From positions 1,550,001 to 1,614,000 of the forward strand of contig NZ_CP048113.1 of the NCBI RefSeq assembly GCF_010093065.1: a stretch of DNA of 64,000 nt, in the 5' to 3' direction. This DNA comes from Chitinophaga agri. Its GTDB lineage: Bacteria; Bacteroidota; Bacteroidia; Chitinophagales; Chitinophagaceae. The notes under the pieces were generated by a model. That model saw only the letters and a program-made list of their open reading frames with translations. It made no database searches and had not been told where the DNA came from. Positions 7,855-17,594 of the stretch are shown piece by piece; the stretch's first letter is position 1, and each line of letters starts with the position of its first letter. Made by a program: the position numbers and the translations under genes.

Positions 7855-10239
7855 ATGAAAAAATTACTACCTGTTTTCTTCATGCTTTTTCTGTCACTCA
7901 ATATACTTGCACAACAACAACATGGCAGTCTTAGCGGAGTAGTAACAACCAAAAACGGCAGTCCTGTTGCGTATGTAACAGTGGCATTAAAAGGCACATC
8001 CTACGGTGCATCAACCACAGACAAAGGCTATTTCCGTATTAACCGTATCAACCCGGGTACCTACACTGTGGTAGTTACCGCTGTTAATATCAATCAGCAG
8101 GAAAAACAAATTACACTCACGGCAGGCCAGAACGAAACAGTGAACTTTGAACTGGACCTGAGTAACACCCAGCTGAAAGAGGTGATGGTCAACGCACGCA
8201 ATAACAGTGTAAAGATGGACAACCCTTCTCAGTCACTTCGTTTACAGGAACCGCTGATCGAGGTAGCACAGAACATCCAGGTGATCTCCGGACAGTCTAT
8301 TAAAGAACAGCAGATCATCAGTATGAGTGATGGTATCATTCGTAATGTAAGTGGCGCTGTAAGACTGGAACACTGGGGCGACCTGTATACCAATGTCTCC
8401 ATGCGCGGCTCACAGGTACAGGCCTTTCGTAATGGCTTCAACGTCGTAAGTTCCTACTGGGGCCCGCTGACTGAAGACATGAGCTTTGTGGACCATATTG
8501 AGTTCGTAAAAGGACCTGCTGGTTTTATGTTGTCTAATGGCGACCCAAGTGGTTTATACAATGTGGTAACAAAGAAACCTACCGGCCAGACTAAAAACGA
8601 ATTCAGCTACACCGTAGGTAGTTTCAACCTGAATCGTGCTACACTGGACATGGACGGTAAACTAAGCAAAGATGGTAAACTGCTATATCGCTTGAACCTC
8701 TCCGGACAGAACAAAGGTTCTTTCCGTGCCAACGAGTACAATGACCGTTATTCCATCGCGCCGGTACTCTCCTATCAGCTTGATGATAAAACAAAGATCA
8801 CCGCTGAATATGTGTACCAGCGTGCTAACATGTCCGATGTAGGCTCTTACTATGTATTCAGCCCTTTCGGCTATGCCAGCCTTCCAAGAGATTTCAGCAT
8901 GCTGCCTTCCGGTCTGCCCGCTACTAAAATAAACGATCATAGCCTTACTATTAACCTGCAACACCAGATCAATGATAACTGGAAACTGACAGCACAGGCG
9001 GCGTACTATAACTATAGCCAGAACGGTACTTCCATGTGGGTTGACTCAGTAGAAGCAGATGGCAGGTACTACAGGAACGCTGGTATCTGGGAAGCGAAAA
9101 GCAAGATGTCACTAGGCCAGCTCTTCTTAAATGGTAAGGTCACGACCGGCCCCGTTGTACACAAGATGCTGGCGGGTATCGACCTGGGTGATAAACGATA
9201 TGTTGCGGACTACGCGCAGACGCATTCCCTGGATACCGGCTCCGCCCCTTTCGACCCTAAGGCACCTAACCTCGATAATCCCGCTAACGGCTATCCTGTG
9301 TATGACCGCACGTTAAGTCTGGAAGCGAGAGCTGCCAATGGTTATGGTCTGATCAATTCAAACTATACCAGTTTGTATCTGCAGGATGAATTAGGTTTCT
9401 TTGATAATAGCGTGAGACTAACACTGGCTGGCCGTTATACCTATGTAAAACAGTCTAACTTCGGCGCTACTCAGAAGGCGAATCACTTTACGCCCCGCCT
9501 TGGATTAAGCGTGTACATTGATGACTATACCTCTGTCTATGGTTTGTATGACCAGGCATTTACCCCGCAGTCAGGCAGGGTGAGTGTTGGTAAATTAAAA
9601 CCCCTGACAGGTAACAATATTGAGTTTGGTATCAAGAGAGACTGGCTCGAAGGAAAATGGAATACCACAGTAGCCGTATACCGGATCCTGAAAGAAAATG
9701 AACTGACGGCCGATCCGAATGCGCCTGCTAACGCAGGTCTCAGCATCGTATTTGGTCAGCGCAGAGCACAGGGTGTGGAACTTGATATCCGTGGGGAATT
9801 ATTACCTGGCTTTGACGTAACGGCTAACTATGCATTGACGGAAGCAAAAGTAAGCAAGGTAAACCCAGGTGTATCTGAATCAACCGGTATCAAAGTTGGT
9901 GACATTGTACCTGGTTATTCCAAACATGTGGCTAATGCCTGGTTGAGCTATAAACTGCGTACAGGTGTACTGAGAGGTGCGGGTATCGCTGGTGGCTTCA
10001 CGTATCAGGCAGGTCGTCAGACGGACACCTGGAGTGTAGGTCTGCAGAAACTGCCTAACTACTTCAAACTGGACGGCGGTCTGTTCTGGGAAGGCAGCAA
10101 AATGCGCATCACTGCAAACGTGCTTAATATCACTGACAAATATCTCTACAGTGGTTCCTACTATGCAGCTTTAGGTGCGTACTACTGGCAGGCAGAGCCT
10201 CCGCGCAACTACCGCCTGTCCGTTTCCTACAAATTCTGA
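7855..10239 (+). CDS. TonB-dependent siderophore-type outer-membrane receptor
   Basis: 794 aa with signal peptide MKKLLPVFF...ILAQ. Residues 25-108 are a carboxypeptidase-D-regulatory-like beta domain, as usual in Bacteroidota. Residues 120-235 are the plug (IQVISGQSIKEQQ, NVSMRGSQVQAFRNG, FVKGPAGFMLSNGDPSGLYNVVTKKP). The rest is a 22-strand barrel ending in an aromatic, LSVSYKF. The plug motifs are those of the ferric-siderophore group (FhuA/FpvA-like), not SusC. No SusD gene follows, which argues for iron chelate uptake. No iron box was recognised upstream. The start is clear, and a strong terminator follows. Confidence 0.9.
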   Translation: MKKLLPVFFMLFLSLNILAQQQHGSLSGVVTTKNGSPVAYVTVALKGTSYGASTTDKGYFRINRINPGTYTVVVTAVNINQQEKQITLTAGQNETVNFELDLSNTQLKEVMVNARNNSVKMDNPSQSLRLQEPLIEVAQNIQVISGQSIKEQQIISMSDGIIRNVSGAVRLEHWGDLYTNVSMRGSQVQAFRNGFNVVSSYWGPLTEDMSFVDHIEFVKGPAGFMLSNGDPSGLYNVVTKKPTGQTKNEFSYTVGSFNLNRATLDMDGKLSKDGKLLYRLNLSGQNKGSFRANEYNDRYSIAPVLSYQLDDKTKITAEYVYQRANMSDVGSYYVFSPFGYASLPRDFSMLPSGLPATKINDHSLTINLQHQINDNWKLTAQAAYYNYSQNGTSMWVDSVEADGRYYRNAGIWEAKSKMSLGQLFLNGKVTTGPVVHKMLAGIDLGDKRYVADYAQTHSLDTGSAPFDPKAPNLDNPANGYPVYDRTLSLEARAANGYGLINSNYTSLYLQDELGFFDNSVRLTLAGRYTYVKQSNFGATQKANHFTPRLGLSVYIDDYTSVYGLYDQAFTPQSGRVSVGKLKPLTGNNIEFGIKRDWLEGKWNTTVAVYRILKENELTADPNAPANAGLSIVFGQRRAQGVELDIRGELLPGFDVTANYALTEAKVSKVNPGVSESTGIKVGDIVPGYSKHVANAWLSYKLRTGVLRGAGIAGGFTYQAGRQTDTWSVGLQKLPNYFKLDGGLFWEGSKMRITANVLNITDKYLYSGSYYAALGAYYWQAEPPRNYRLSVSYKF

Positions 10240-10256
10240 TCACGCTTATAATAAAG

Positions 10257-10285
10257 ATCCCCCGGTCTGCTGAAGGCCGGGGGAT
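10257..10285. terminator. Rho-independent terminator after the TonB receptor
   Basis: ATCCCCCGG at 10257-10265 pairs perfectly with CCGGGGGAT at 10277-10285, 17 bp after the receptor stop codon. It is symmetrical and may also serve the convergent gene ending at 10337. Confidence 0.8.
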
Positions 10286-10336
10286 TGCTATTTGTACAAA
10301 TAGTCGTTTATAATGGCCAGATACGGCCTACTGACC

Positions 10337-11023
10337 TTAAAAGATCTTCGCACGTTCTATGTGATTGTGCGCGCACCACTCCTCCATTTTGAGCGGCTTC
10401 TCATGCTCCCCTTCTATCAGGCCATCCAGCAGATCCAGCAATGGCTCAGTAAGAAAAATGCCCCTGCCATCATGCCCGTCATTGAGCAGATAGAACCGTT
10501 CTTCTGACTGCTGTAATGCCAGCTGGTCATTGACCATATCCGCAAATCGCTGTGCCGCCTCCAGCCATGCCTGATCCTTTTGCCTGTTGAAGATGATATA
10601 CTTTTTTCCGTTAATAGTGATACGGTGGTCAAGCCACTTATTCCCTGCATCCCATTCCTCTACATGATCAGTTATTTCCATACGGATATTCATTTTATCA
10701 AACAGGGACTGCATTTCCTTCAATGCCGCAGTAAAACCACCTGTCTCATACAACGCTTCATTATCAAGAATAAAATGCCTGGGGTCTTTTTTGGCAAAGG
10801 GCGGCCTTTCTGCTATCACAAAAGGAAAGTATTTCCTTTCTGCCAGACTGCTGGCTATTTCTGTTTTAAGCTGGTGATGATCTGCTTCCGGAGCATATTT
10901 AAAATATTCCAGCGATTCCAGTTGCCGTATAATTTCCTGCTCCTCCTGACTGATAACAGTAATGTCTTTCTTTGCGTCTGCGCCGTGTGCAGGCTTTCTT
11001 CTGAATAAATCAAATAAACCCAT
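10337..11023 (-). CDS. Unrecognised cytoplasmic protein, 228 aa
   Basis: I do not recognise the family. The protein starts MGLFDLFRRKP, a pattern seen in many small soluble proteins (short amphipathic N-terminus with basic residues), and has no signal peptide or membrane segment. The rest is mixed alpha/beta with many charged residues, including ITINGKKYIIFN and a C-terminal acidic/helical part (LLDLLDGLIEGEHEKPLKMEEW). It is convergent with the TonB receptor and lies downstream of the esterase gene, which ends 59 bp further right on the same strand. Coding is supported by length and composition only. Confidence 0.7.
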   Translation of the reverse strand: MGLFDLFRRKPAHGADAKKDITVISQEEQEIIRQLESLEYFKYAPEADHHQLKTEIASSLAERKYFPFVIAERPPFAKKDPRHFILDNEALYETGGFTAALKEMQSLFDKMNIRMEITDHVEEWDAGNKWLDHRITINGKKYIIFNRQKDQAWLEAAQRFADMVNDQLALQQSEERFYLLNDGHDGRGIFLTEPLLDLLDGLIEGEHEKPLKMEEWCAHNHIERAKIF

Positions 11024-11082
11024 GTGTATTCCTTTTCGGATGATAAAGATCGGATTGTTTCTTTAACCACCCAAACAGGACA

Positions 11083-12297
11083 CTACCTCCCGGCAGCTAC
11101 CATCTGCTCCACCTTTTCCTGTATTCCCTTTGTAAATTTAATGGCAAGGGATTGCTTCCAGTAGCTGACAGCTTTTGTGGTATCACCTGTTTCTTTGTAA
11201 TAATCGCCCATACTGTCATACGTATTAAAACTGTCAGGGAAGTAGGTAATATTCAGCTGAAAGAACATGGCTGCTTTTGCAAAATTCTTCCTGGCCAGAT
11301 GCTCGTAGCCCAGACGATTGAACTCCCATTCATAAGGCAGAACAGTATATCCCATCTCTTTACTGAGGGTACTGTAGTGAGAGACGATCAGCTGACGAAG
11401 AGAGTCTGTATTGGGAGCGCTGTCCGTATAGAGGTAGGTAGGAAAGAAATACCGGCGGAATATTGACCGCAGGCCATCATACTGTGCGACCACCGGAAGG
11501 GTATTATGATAATCATTCTCATAATACCTGTAAGACCAGTTAAGATGATTCTCCGGGTGCCTGAGCAGCTTGTCTCTCAGCTGGAAGATCGCGGCGGTAT
11601 GTATGGAGCCCATGGCATTATCTTTTTTGACCTGAAAGGTGTCCAGCGCCTGGTTCATGGTGTGCGCGATGGCCAGGTAAAACCGTTTGCCGGTAAAGTC
11701 CTGCTTGCCCAGCACATCATCTATATTTTTCAGTATTTCGCTGTTGCTGAAAAACAAACTGGGATCAGAAGCGATATAGGCATTAAACATCGCGGGATGA
11801 TGTAACAGGGTATGAACAACCATTAATCCTCCCGCCGAGTGACCGGTATAGATCCTGTAGGGAGCGGTGGGATATTTACGGTCAATGTAGGAAAACAGCT
11901 CTTTTTCCAGGAAGGCTGTGAACCGTTCGCCACCGCCGGTACCAGGCATTTTCGGATCGGCAGATGGTGTTAGATCGCGCATGCGGTTTTGATTGGAAGT
12001 GGCAATGCCCACGATGATCATCTGAGGCATGGCAGTAACACCGTTAAGACTTAGCTGCTGGATGATCGTTTGCAGATAAGCAAAGTGCGCATCCCCGTCC
12101 AGTACATATAGTACCGGGTAAGCAGGCATTTTGAAATAATTTGTATCAACAGGCGGACAGTAGATCCAAAGCTGTCTTTGTTCCTTCAGTACATCAGAAT
12201 AAACACTGTCTGCCTGCCCGAAGGAAACCAGGCTGTTGGGGGACTGTGCAAAGATGGCAACCGGCAATAAAAGTAGCAAGAGGATCAACTTTTTCAT
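11083..12297 (-). CDS. Exported alpha/beta-hydrolase esterase (Fes/IroE type) with TPR-like tail
   Basis: 404 aa from the ATG at 12297; a longer frame reaches 12417 but places 40 residues before an obvious signal peptide (MKKLILLLLLLPVAIFAQ), so the inner start is preferred. Residues 30-290 fit the esterase D / enterochelin esterase family: YPVLYVLDGDAHF, and the nucleophile elbow GHSAGG near residue 150. Residues 320-400 look like one or two TPR units (AKAAMFFQLN, YKETGDTTKAVSYW). It might hydrolyse ferric-siderophore esters taken up by the nearby receptor, but the link is by proximity only. Confidence 0.82.
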   Translation of the reverse strand: MKKLILLLLLLPVAIFAQSPNSLVSFGQADSVYSDVLKEQRQLWIYCPPVDTNYFKMPAYPVLYVLDGDAHFAYLQTIIQQLSLNGVTAMPQMIIVGIATSNQNRMRDLTPSADPKMPGTGGGERFTAFLEKELFSYIDRKYPTAPYRIYTGHSAGGLMVVHTLLHHPAMFNAYIASDPSLFFSNSEILKNIDDVLGKQDFTGKRFYLAIAHTMNQALDTFQVKKDNAMGSIHTAAIFQLRDKLLRHPENHLNWSYRYYENDYHNTLPVVAQYDGLRSIFRRYFFPTYLYTDSAPNTDSLRQLIVSHYSTLSKEMGYTVLPYEWEFNRLGYEHLARKNFAKAAMFFQLNITYFPDSFNTYDSMGDYYKETGDTTKAVSYWKQSLAIKFTKGIQEKVEQMVAAGR

Positions 12298-12541
12298 GGA
12301 TTTTCTTTTAATAGCAATGTCGAGAGAATCTTCCAGTACCTGCTGAATATGTGATATAAGCACTCCTAAATGGGACGGAAAGTTGCGCGGAAAATGTGGC
12401 CAACTAATTTGGCACAATTTTCTTACATATATCTATATACTTTGACATGTCCGGTGAAATGCCTGAATGTTTATCATAAGGCAACATGTTGATTCCCAAT
12501 ATATTGTATTCTCTGAATGTTTAAATGATCTGTATTACTTA

Positions 12542-15316
12542 ATGGAACGACCACAACCATTCATCGCATCCACCATGAAAAACTGCGGTGAAGTGGGAAA
12601 ACTAATCTACACCTACAACTGGGCCGCCACACCACTCGGACCATTGGACAACTGGCCAACGGCACTGCGATTCTCCTTAAATACGCTATTACATGCCAAT
12701 ATACCTATGGTGCTCTTCTGGGGTGAACATGCCTATTGCTTTTACAACGAAGCTTTCCGCCTTATCCTGCCGGACGGGCTGGAACAAACACTACGCCTTG
12801 GTCAGCGAGGTGCGGAGAGCTGGCAGGATGCATGGGATAAGATACAACCGACTATTAACCAGGTGTTGCGCGAAGGCGCATCCTCATCCAACACGCTCAT
12901 ACCCGTTCAGTTCCGTGGACACGGAAATACAAGCGAAGTTTGCAGGATGGGTCATTTCAGTCCGGTACATGGTGAAAATGGTATACCAGCTGGCGTACTC
13001 GTGATCTGCGCGGCGATGCCAGCGGGTGACAATCAACCCAGCCAGCCTATCAACGGAGAACAACACTTCCGGGCCATCATGGAACAGGCGACTAATCCCA
13101 TTTTCATCCTGAAAGGTGAGGATATGAAACTGGAAATAGCGAATGAAGCTATATTCAATATCTGGAAAGTCGGTAAAGAAGCCATTGGAAAACCATTTCG
13201 GGAAATACTGCCGGAAATGGAACAACAGGGTTTCCTCGACATGCTAAAGGATGTATATCATCATAACAGGACTATTACCGGCAAAGAGCTGCCGGCTGTA
13301 TTCAACCGCGCCGATGGCTCAACAGAAAAGCTCTACTTTAATTTCGTTTACCAACCTTATAAAGATATCGATGGCACGACAAGCGGTGTGCTCGTCATCG
13401 CAAACAATGTAACAGAACAGGTAGTCGGCCGGAGGCGGATGGAGGAAAGCGAACAACGGTTCAGGGCACTGGTGATGGCCACTTCTGATGTAGTGTACCG
13501 GATGAGTCCCGACTGGACAGAAATGCGGAACTTAAGAGGCCGCGGATTTCTGTCCGATACGGAAGGCCCTATACACAACTGGCTTGAGAAATACATTCAT
13601 CCTAAAGATAAACAACGGGTGCAGGACATGATAGACCAGGCAGTAGCCACCAAAAGCATCTTCGAACTGGAGCACCAGATAAGAAAGATCGACGGAGCAC
13701 TCGGATGGACATTTTCCCGTGCTATTCCGATCATGGATGAAAATGGTAACATCATTGAATGGTTCGGCACTGCCAGTGATATCACACAACGGAAAGCATT
13801 TGAAGAGCAGGTTAAAGCTACACGGGATCAGCTGTCAGCCAGCCAGCGACTCTATGACGCCATTACTGGCAGCACGCCCGACCTGATCTATGTATTTGAC
13901 CTGCACTATAACTTTATCTACGCCAATAAAGCACTGCTAACCATGTGGGGCCGCACCTGGGAAGAATCCGCAGGCAAAAAACTGCTGGATATCGGTTACG
14001 AGCCCTGGCATGCCGAAATGCATGAACGGGAAATCGATCAGGTTATTGCTACCAAAAAGCTGATCCGGGGAGAAGTAGCATTCCCGCATGCAGTAATGGG
14101 TAACAGGATATATGACTACATCTTTGCGCCCGTTCTGAATAATGAAGGTGACGTGGAAGCCATTGCCGGCACCACACGCGACATCTCCGACCTGAAGGTG
14201 GCGGAACAGGCACTAAGCCAGAGCGAAGAGCAGTTCCGTACCCTGACACAATCGCTGCCGCAACTGGTCCTGACAGCCGATGAATCCGGCGCCTGCAACT
14301 TCTTCAATCAGCAGTGGTATGATTATACAGGCTCACACCTGGAAGATACTGCCGGTGACGGATGGATGACCTACATCCACCCTTCTCACCGTACCCAGCT
14401 ATCTGACAGATGGAAGCTGAGCCTTACCAGCGGAGCGCCATTGGCTTTTGAATTCCAGTTAAAGGCCAGAAACGACTGTTACCAGTGGTTTTATATTGTC
14501 GGTAATCCTATTAAAGATGAACAGGGCAACATCCTGAAATGGGTGGCTGCGCTGACGAATATTGAAGAGCAGAAAGCTGTAGAGGAAAGACTGGAACAGT
14601 TAGTGAACGAGCGTACCCGGGAGCTCACCCGATCAAATGATGACCTTCAGCAATTTGCACATGTGGCATCACATGATCTGAAAGAACCCGTGCGTAAGAT
14701 CAAGACGTTCATTGACCGCCTGGAACACGATACAGGCTCACAATTATCTGCAAAAGGAAAGAATTTCCTGGCCAAGATCAATACTGCGACGGACCGAATG
14801 TATGCTATGATCGAAGGTGTGTTAAACTATTCTTCTGTTGACACGGCCGGTCAGGTATTTTCTCTGGTGGATCTGAACGAAGTGTTCAGCAGTATTGAAC
14901 TGGACCTTGAGATACCTATGCACCTTAAACAGGCTAAACTTGTACATGACCGTCTGCCAATAGTGAAAGGTTCGCCTGTACTGATCTATCAGCTGTTTTA
15001 TAACCTGATCAACAATTCCCTGAAATTCACAGCTGAAGGTACTCTCCCACTGATCACCATTACTGCGGCACGGGCGTTTCATGAGCAGCAGGAATACATA
15101 CAGATCGATGTGAAAGATAACGGGATCGGGTTTGACCAGACACAGGCACAGCATATCTTTAACAGCTTTACAAGACTGAATTCCAAAGATAAATATGAGG
15201 GTACCGGGCTCGGTCTGGCGCTTTGCAAAAAGATCGTAGAGAGACTTCACGGCTTCATTACTGCCACTGGCTTTCCTGGCGAAGGAGCGGTGTTCAGTAT
15301 GCTGCTGCCCACCTGA
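12542..15316 (+). CDS. Multi-PAS sensor histidine kinase
   Basis: 924 aa from the ATG at 12542; an upstream ATG at 12467 would add 25 residues. The order is an N-terminal PAS/GAF-like region (CGEVGKLIYTYNWAATPLGP...), then about four PAS/PAC units (roughly nt 13060-13400, 13450-13790, 13840-14190, 14220-14570), a short coiled coil, a HisKA domain with H-box ASHDLKEPVRK (His codon at 14672), and a HATPase with N box NNSLKF, G1 DNGIGF and G2 GTGLGLAL. No transmembrane segment is seen, so it probably senses a cytoplasmic ligand or redox state. No response regulator gene is adjacent, so it is an orphan kinase of the phytochrome-like/PAS group. Confidence 0.9.
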   Translation: MERPQPFIASTMKNCGEVGKLIYTYNWAATPLGPLDNWPTALRFSLNTLLHANIPMVLFWGEHAYCFYNEAFRLILPDGLEQTLRLGQRGAESWQDAWDKIQPTINQVLREGASSSNTLIPVQFRGHGNTSEVCRMGHFSPVHGENGIPAGVLVICAAMPAGDNQPSQPINGEQHFRAIMEQATNPIFILKGEDMKLEIANEAIFNIWKVGKEAIGKPFREILPEMEQQGFLDMLKDVYHHNRTITGKELPAVFNRADGSTEKLYFNFVYQPYKDIDGTTSGVLVIANNVTEQVVGRRRMEESEQRFRALVMATSDVVYRMSPDWTEMRNLRGRGFLSDTEGPIHNWLEKYIHPKDKQRVQDMIDQAVATKSIFELEHQIRKIDGALGWTFSRAIPIMDENGNIIEWFGTASDITQRKAFEEQVKATRDQLSASQRLYDAITGSTPDLIYVFDLHYNFIYANKALLTMWGRTWEESAGKKLLDIGYEPWHAEMHEREIDQVIATKKLIRGEVAFPHAVMGNRIYDYIFAPVLNNEGDVEAIAGTTRDISDLKVAEQALSQSEEQFRTLTQSLPQLVLTADESGACNFFNQQWYDYTGSHLEDTAGDGWMTYIHPSHRTQLSDRWKLSLTSGAPLAFEFQLKARNDCYQWFYIVGNPIKDEQGNILKWVAALTNIEEQKAVEERLEQLVNERTRELTRSNDDLQQFAHVASHDLKEPVRKIKTFIDRLEHDTGSQLSAKGKNFLAKINTATDRMYAMIEGVLNYSSVDTAGQVFSLVDLNEVFSSIELDLEIPMHLKQAKLVHDRLPIVKGSPVLIYQLFYNLINNSLKFTAEGTLPLITITAARAFHEQQEYIQIDVKDNGIGFDQTQAQHIFNSFTRLNSKDKYEGTGLGLALCKKIVERLHGFITATGFPGEGAVFSMLLPT

Positions 15317-15324
15317 CAGGAAAC

Positions 15325-15355
15325 CCTTTAACGGACCAACATCGCCCGTTAAAGG
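15325..15355 (+). terminator. Terminator after the histidine kinase gene
   Basis: CCTTTAACGG at 15325-15334 pairs with CCGTTAAAGG at 15346-15355, just after the kinase stop codon. The T run is weak. Confidence 0.6.
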
Positions 15356-15401
15356 ATCCATCACAGCCGGTAGCTGCACCATGGTGGTCACCTTTGCATC
15401 G

Positions 15402-15683
15402 CTACAATTCCATTATCTCTGGTAGCTTTTCAGTGGCGTATTCTATCGCCTCTACAGGAGACAGGAAACGCTTAGGACTATCTCCTCCGTCCGTAAATAA
15501 TTTACCCGGCATTTTACCTGGCTCATGTGAGCTTGCTGCTACAGGAGGCTCCTGCATGTTATAGTATGCAATAAAATATTCTGCCGGAATAATGTCAGGA
15601 TTGCCATGCTGTGCATCCAGCGCCTCTACTATTACCCACACGGATTGCCCGTTTATTGTCAGTTTCTCGGTCATAGATGTCAT
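15402..15683 (-). CDS. Small unrecognised protein, 93 aa
   Basis: No family recognised. The protein is acidic and soluble: LTINGQSVWVIVEALD in the first half suggests a small beta fold, and the C-terminus (LSPVEAIEYATEKLPEIMEL) is a helix. It could be a nucleotide- or RNA-binding accessory protein, but nothing shows it. It is divergent from the Rof-like gene, with 70 bp between the start codons. Confidence rests on its protein-like composition and its position. Confidence 0.55.
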   Translation of the reverse strand: MTSMTEKLTINGQSVWVIVEALDAQHGNPDIIPAEYFIAYYNMQEPPVAASSHEPGKMPGKLFTDGGDSPKRFLSPVEAIEYATEKLPEIMEL

Positions 15684-15753
15684 TTTACATCAATACCACA
15701 TAATTGTGCCAGTCCTGGCCGGATTATTGACGCCTCCCGGTTAAAAATATTTT

Positions 15754-16005
15754 ATGATGGATCCAGCTAAGAACTATAAGCCTATCGATTGTGACTATTA
15801 CGATCGTCTCGAGGCATGGGCAACAACAAAAACACCGTCTACTATTATTTATCAGGATGAGACTGATGGGCAACAATCTGTTGCTGCAGTGATCGCAGAT
15901 GTCTACACCAAGGATAAGGTGGAATACCTGAAAACAGATGCTGGAAAGGTGATCCGGTTAGATACACTGATCTCAGTAAATGATGTGCCCGTACCTGGTA
16001 AATAA
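15754..16005 (+). CDS. Rof-like Rho-binding antiterminator
   Basis: 83 aa. The N-terminal motif YKPIDCDYYDRLEAWA closely parallels the E. coli Rof (YaeO) motif YQPINCDDYDNLELAC, and the second half (DKVEYLKTDAGKVIRLD) parallels the Rof segment with VEYLVVE and RLDKI. The protein has the same length as Rof (84 aa). Rof binds the primary RNA-binding site of Rho and blocks termination. The similarity is judged by eye; the Rho interaction in this organism is inferred. The ATG at 15754 or the next codon may be used. A strong terminator follows 15 bp after the stop. Confidence 0.72.
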   Translation: MMDPAKNYKPIDCDYYDRLEAWATTKTPSTIIYQDETDGQQSVAAVIADVYTKDKVEYLKTDAGKVIRLDTLISVNDVPVPGK

Positions 16006-16020
16006 GATATCATCTGTTAA

Positions 16021-16053
16021 AAAGGTCTCCGGAGTAACTATCCGGAGACCTTT
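16021..16053. terminator. Strong 13-bp stem terminator
   Basis: AAAGGTCTCCGGA (16021-16033) pairs perfectly with TCCGGAGACCTTT (16041-16053), loop of 7. It follows the Rof-like gene and is symmetrical enough to serve the convergent gene ending at 16118. Confidence 0.85.
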
Positions 16054-16117
16054 CTTTGTAAACTATTTACTGCGGCAGGTTGGCCCGCCATGAAGTAATA
16101 ATGAGGCATTTACTGTG

Positions 16118-16342
16118 TCAGAGAAACCGGAACACCCTTGTTCTGTATTCTTCGAAATCACTTTCATTGGACAGGGTGTCGAACTTCTCCCGTTTACCGT
16201 TGCTGCTTTCCCTCACCAGTAATACATCCTGTCCTCCGATGATAGTGCGCCTGGCCTTGTCCATGATACGCTCCAATTCCTGCCTGTCCTGTGTTGACTG
16301 CAATTCTTCGATACGATTCACTACAATTGTAAAGTCTTCCAT
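16118..16342 (-). CDS. Small charged protein, 74 aa, unrecognised
   Basis: No family recognised. The N-terminal half is a helix rich in Glu/Gln/Arg (VVNRIEELQSTQDRQELERIMDKARR), the middle reads IIGGQDVLLVRE, and the end is acidic then basic. This is typical of a small cytoplasmic regulatory or binding protein. The frame is clear between the Rof-like terminator and the DUF1963 gene, which ends 72 bp upstream on the same strand. Confidence 0.5.
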   Translation of the reverse strand: MEDFTIVVNRIEELQSTQDRQELERIMDKARRTIIGGQDVLLVRESSNGKREKFDTLSNESDFEEYRTRVFRFL

Positions 16343-16413
16343 ATTGCAAATTTATGATAATAAACCCGCTTTTGCAGCAGCCTTAATGATTGACATACCC
16401 CCGCTCCTGCACG

Positions 16414-17466
16414 TTATACAATGTTACAATAGATGTTACTAAAGTTCAGCTGTTGCAGGTCATCTGTATGGATATAAAACTCCATTCTCCCATCACCAAA
16501 ACAGATATTTGCTTCGTTATAGGAGGACATCGATAGCAGCAACCGCCATTTCTTACACGCCTCTTTATGAAATGCCAGATCGTCAATAAAGTCGTCCAGG
16601 TGTAGCTGCGCATATTCCAGGTCACGCAGTTCCTGTTCCCAGTAAGGGTAGATATAAATTGTTTTATTATTCTTCTCCAGAATACCCTTCTGCTCTTCAA
16701 TTTTCGCTGCTAACTTCCCATACAGCCATTGCTTCAGATCAATCTGCTCACTCTGTAGGTATGCGAGCTGGCGATCTGACGTAAACCAATACAGACCGAA
16801 CATTCCTTTCTTCGCCAGATAGGCGCTCCATTGTCTGTCAATATTCACCCAGGATACGGGATATCCCCATATCTGGTCGCGGGTATTAAACTGCTCCGGA
16901 TCAAAGCCCGCCGTTGCCAGCCTGCCAGCGGCATCTAACTCATTATAGGCGTCGTCCAGGGCTTTCTGTTCAAACGTATAACCCTTCGCTATATTCAGTT
17001 TCATTTGCGTGGACTCCTTTCTGCCATCAAACGATTCACAGCGGCTCGGCTTCCCTTTCGGTGGAGGCGTGACCTCCAATGCAGGAACGTCTGTATGTAA
17101 TACCACATGGGCATTGATATTGCCTACGTTAAAGTCATCGTCAATAAAGAAATAAAGCATACCGGCATGTGGCAGTATGTCATCATCACCATCCGCCAGA
17201 TCTGCAAGGTTCACCTGTGCCACAAATTCATAGATAAAATCCTTTTCCTGCGGATACGGAAGACCGGCCGGCCAGTGGGGGTAGCCGCCAATTTTTGATG
17301 CACCCGGCGGTACAACGGCTACGGACGGCTGCAATAAAAAGCGTGTTGTGAGGCTATCGGCTAAACGGCTGCTGGTGTTCTCAGACAGACCGGCACGCGA
17401 GAGAGATGCGATAATGTCAGGTTTCATAGTGTGATAAGGGCCCATTGCCGGTAAGTTATCTTTCAT
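16414..17466 (-). CDS. DUF1963 (YwqG-like) family protein
   Basis: 350 aa, no export signal. The pattern SKIGGYPHWPAGLPYP, then FVAQVNLADL, then GMLYFFIDDD is the standard DUF1963/YwqG signature. The remainder is the family's beta-rich body (GYPVSWVNIDRQWSAYL, LLSMSSYNEANICFGDGRMEFYI). The length is usual for the family. The biochemical role of YwqG-type proteins is unknown; genes are often near polymorphic toxin or immunity loci, but nothing of the kind is seen here. Start codons at 17466 or 13 codons later (before KPDIIASL) are both possible. Confidence 0.85.
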   Translation of the reverse strand: MKDNLPAMGPYHTMKPDIIASLSRAGLSENTSSRLADSLTTRFLLQPSVAVVPPGASKIGGYPHWPAGLPYPQEKDFIYEFVAQVNLADLADGDDDILPHAGMLYFFIDDDFNVGNINAHVVLHTDVPALEVTPPPKGKPSRCESFDGRKESTQMKLNIAKGYTFEQKALDDAYNELDAAGRLATAGFDPEQFNTRDQIWGYPVSWVNIDRQWSAYLAKKGMFGLYWFTSDRQLAYLQSEQIDLKQWLYGKLAAKIEEQKGILEKNNKTIYIYPYWEQELRDLEYAQLHLDDFIDDLAFHKEACKKWRLLLSMSSYNEANICFGDGRMEFYIHTDDLQQLNFSNIYCNIV

Positions 17467-17594
17467 ACAGCTACAGGGATGTATCCTTTTTGAAGGATAT
17501 ACAAAAATATGATTTAATGAACACCTGGCCTATACGATTTGTACTGTAACACCATAATTATTCACTGCGTCATGTATTTTTCATACATTTAAGC

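Noticed and set aside
10580..11008. 142-aa plus-strand ORF over the 228-aa protein gene
   Set aside because: Its sequence is rich in Cys, Phe and Ile as expected for an antisense frame; the minus-strand frame has better composition and starts after a gap.
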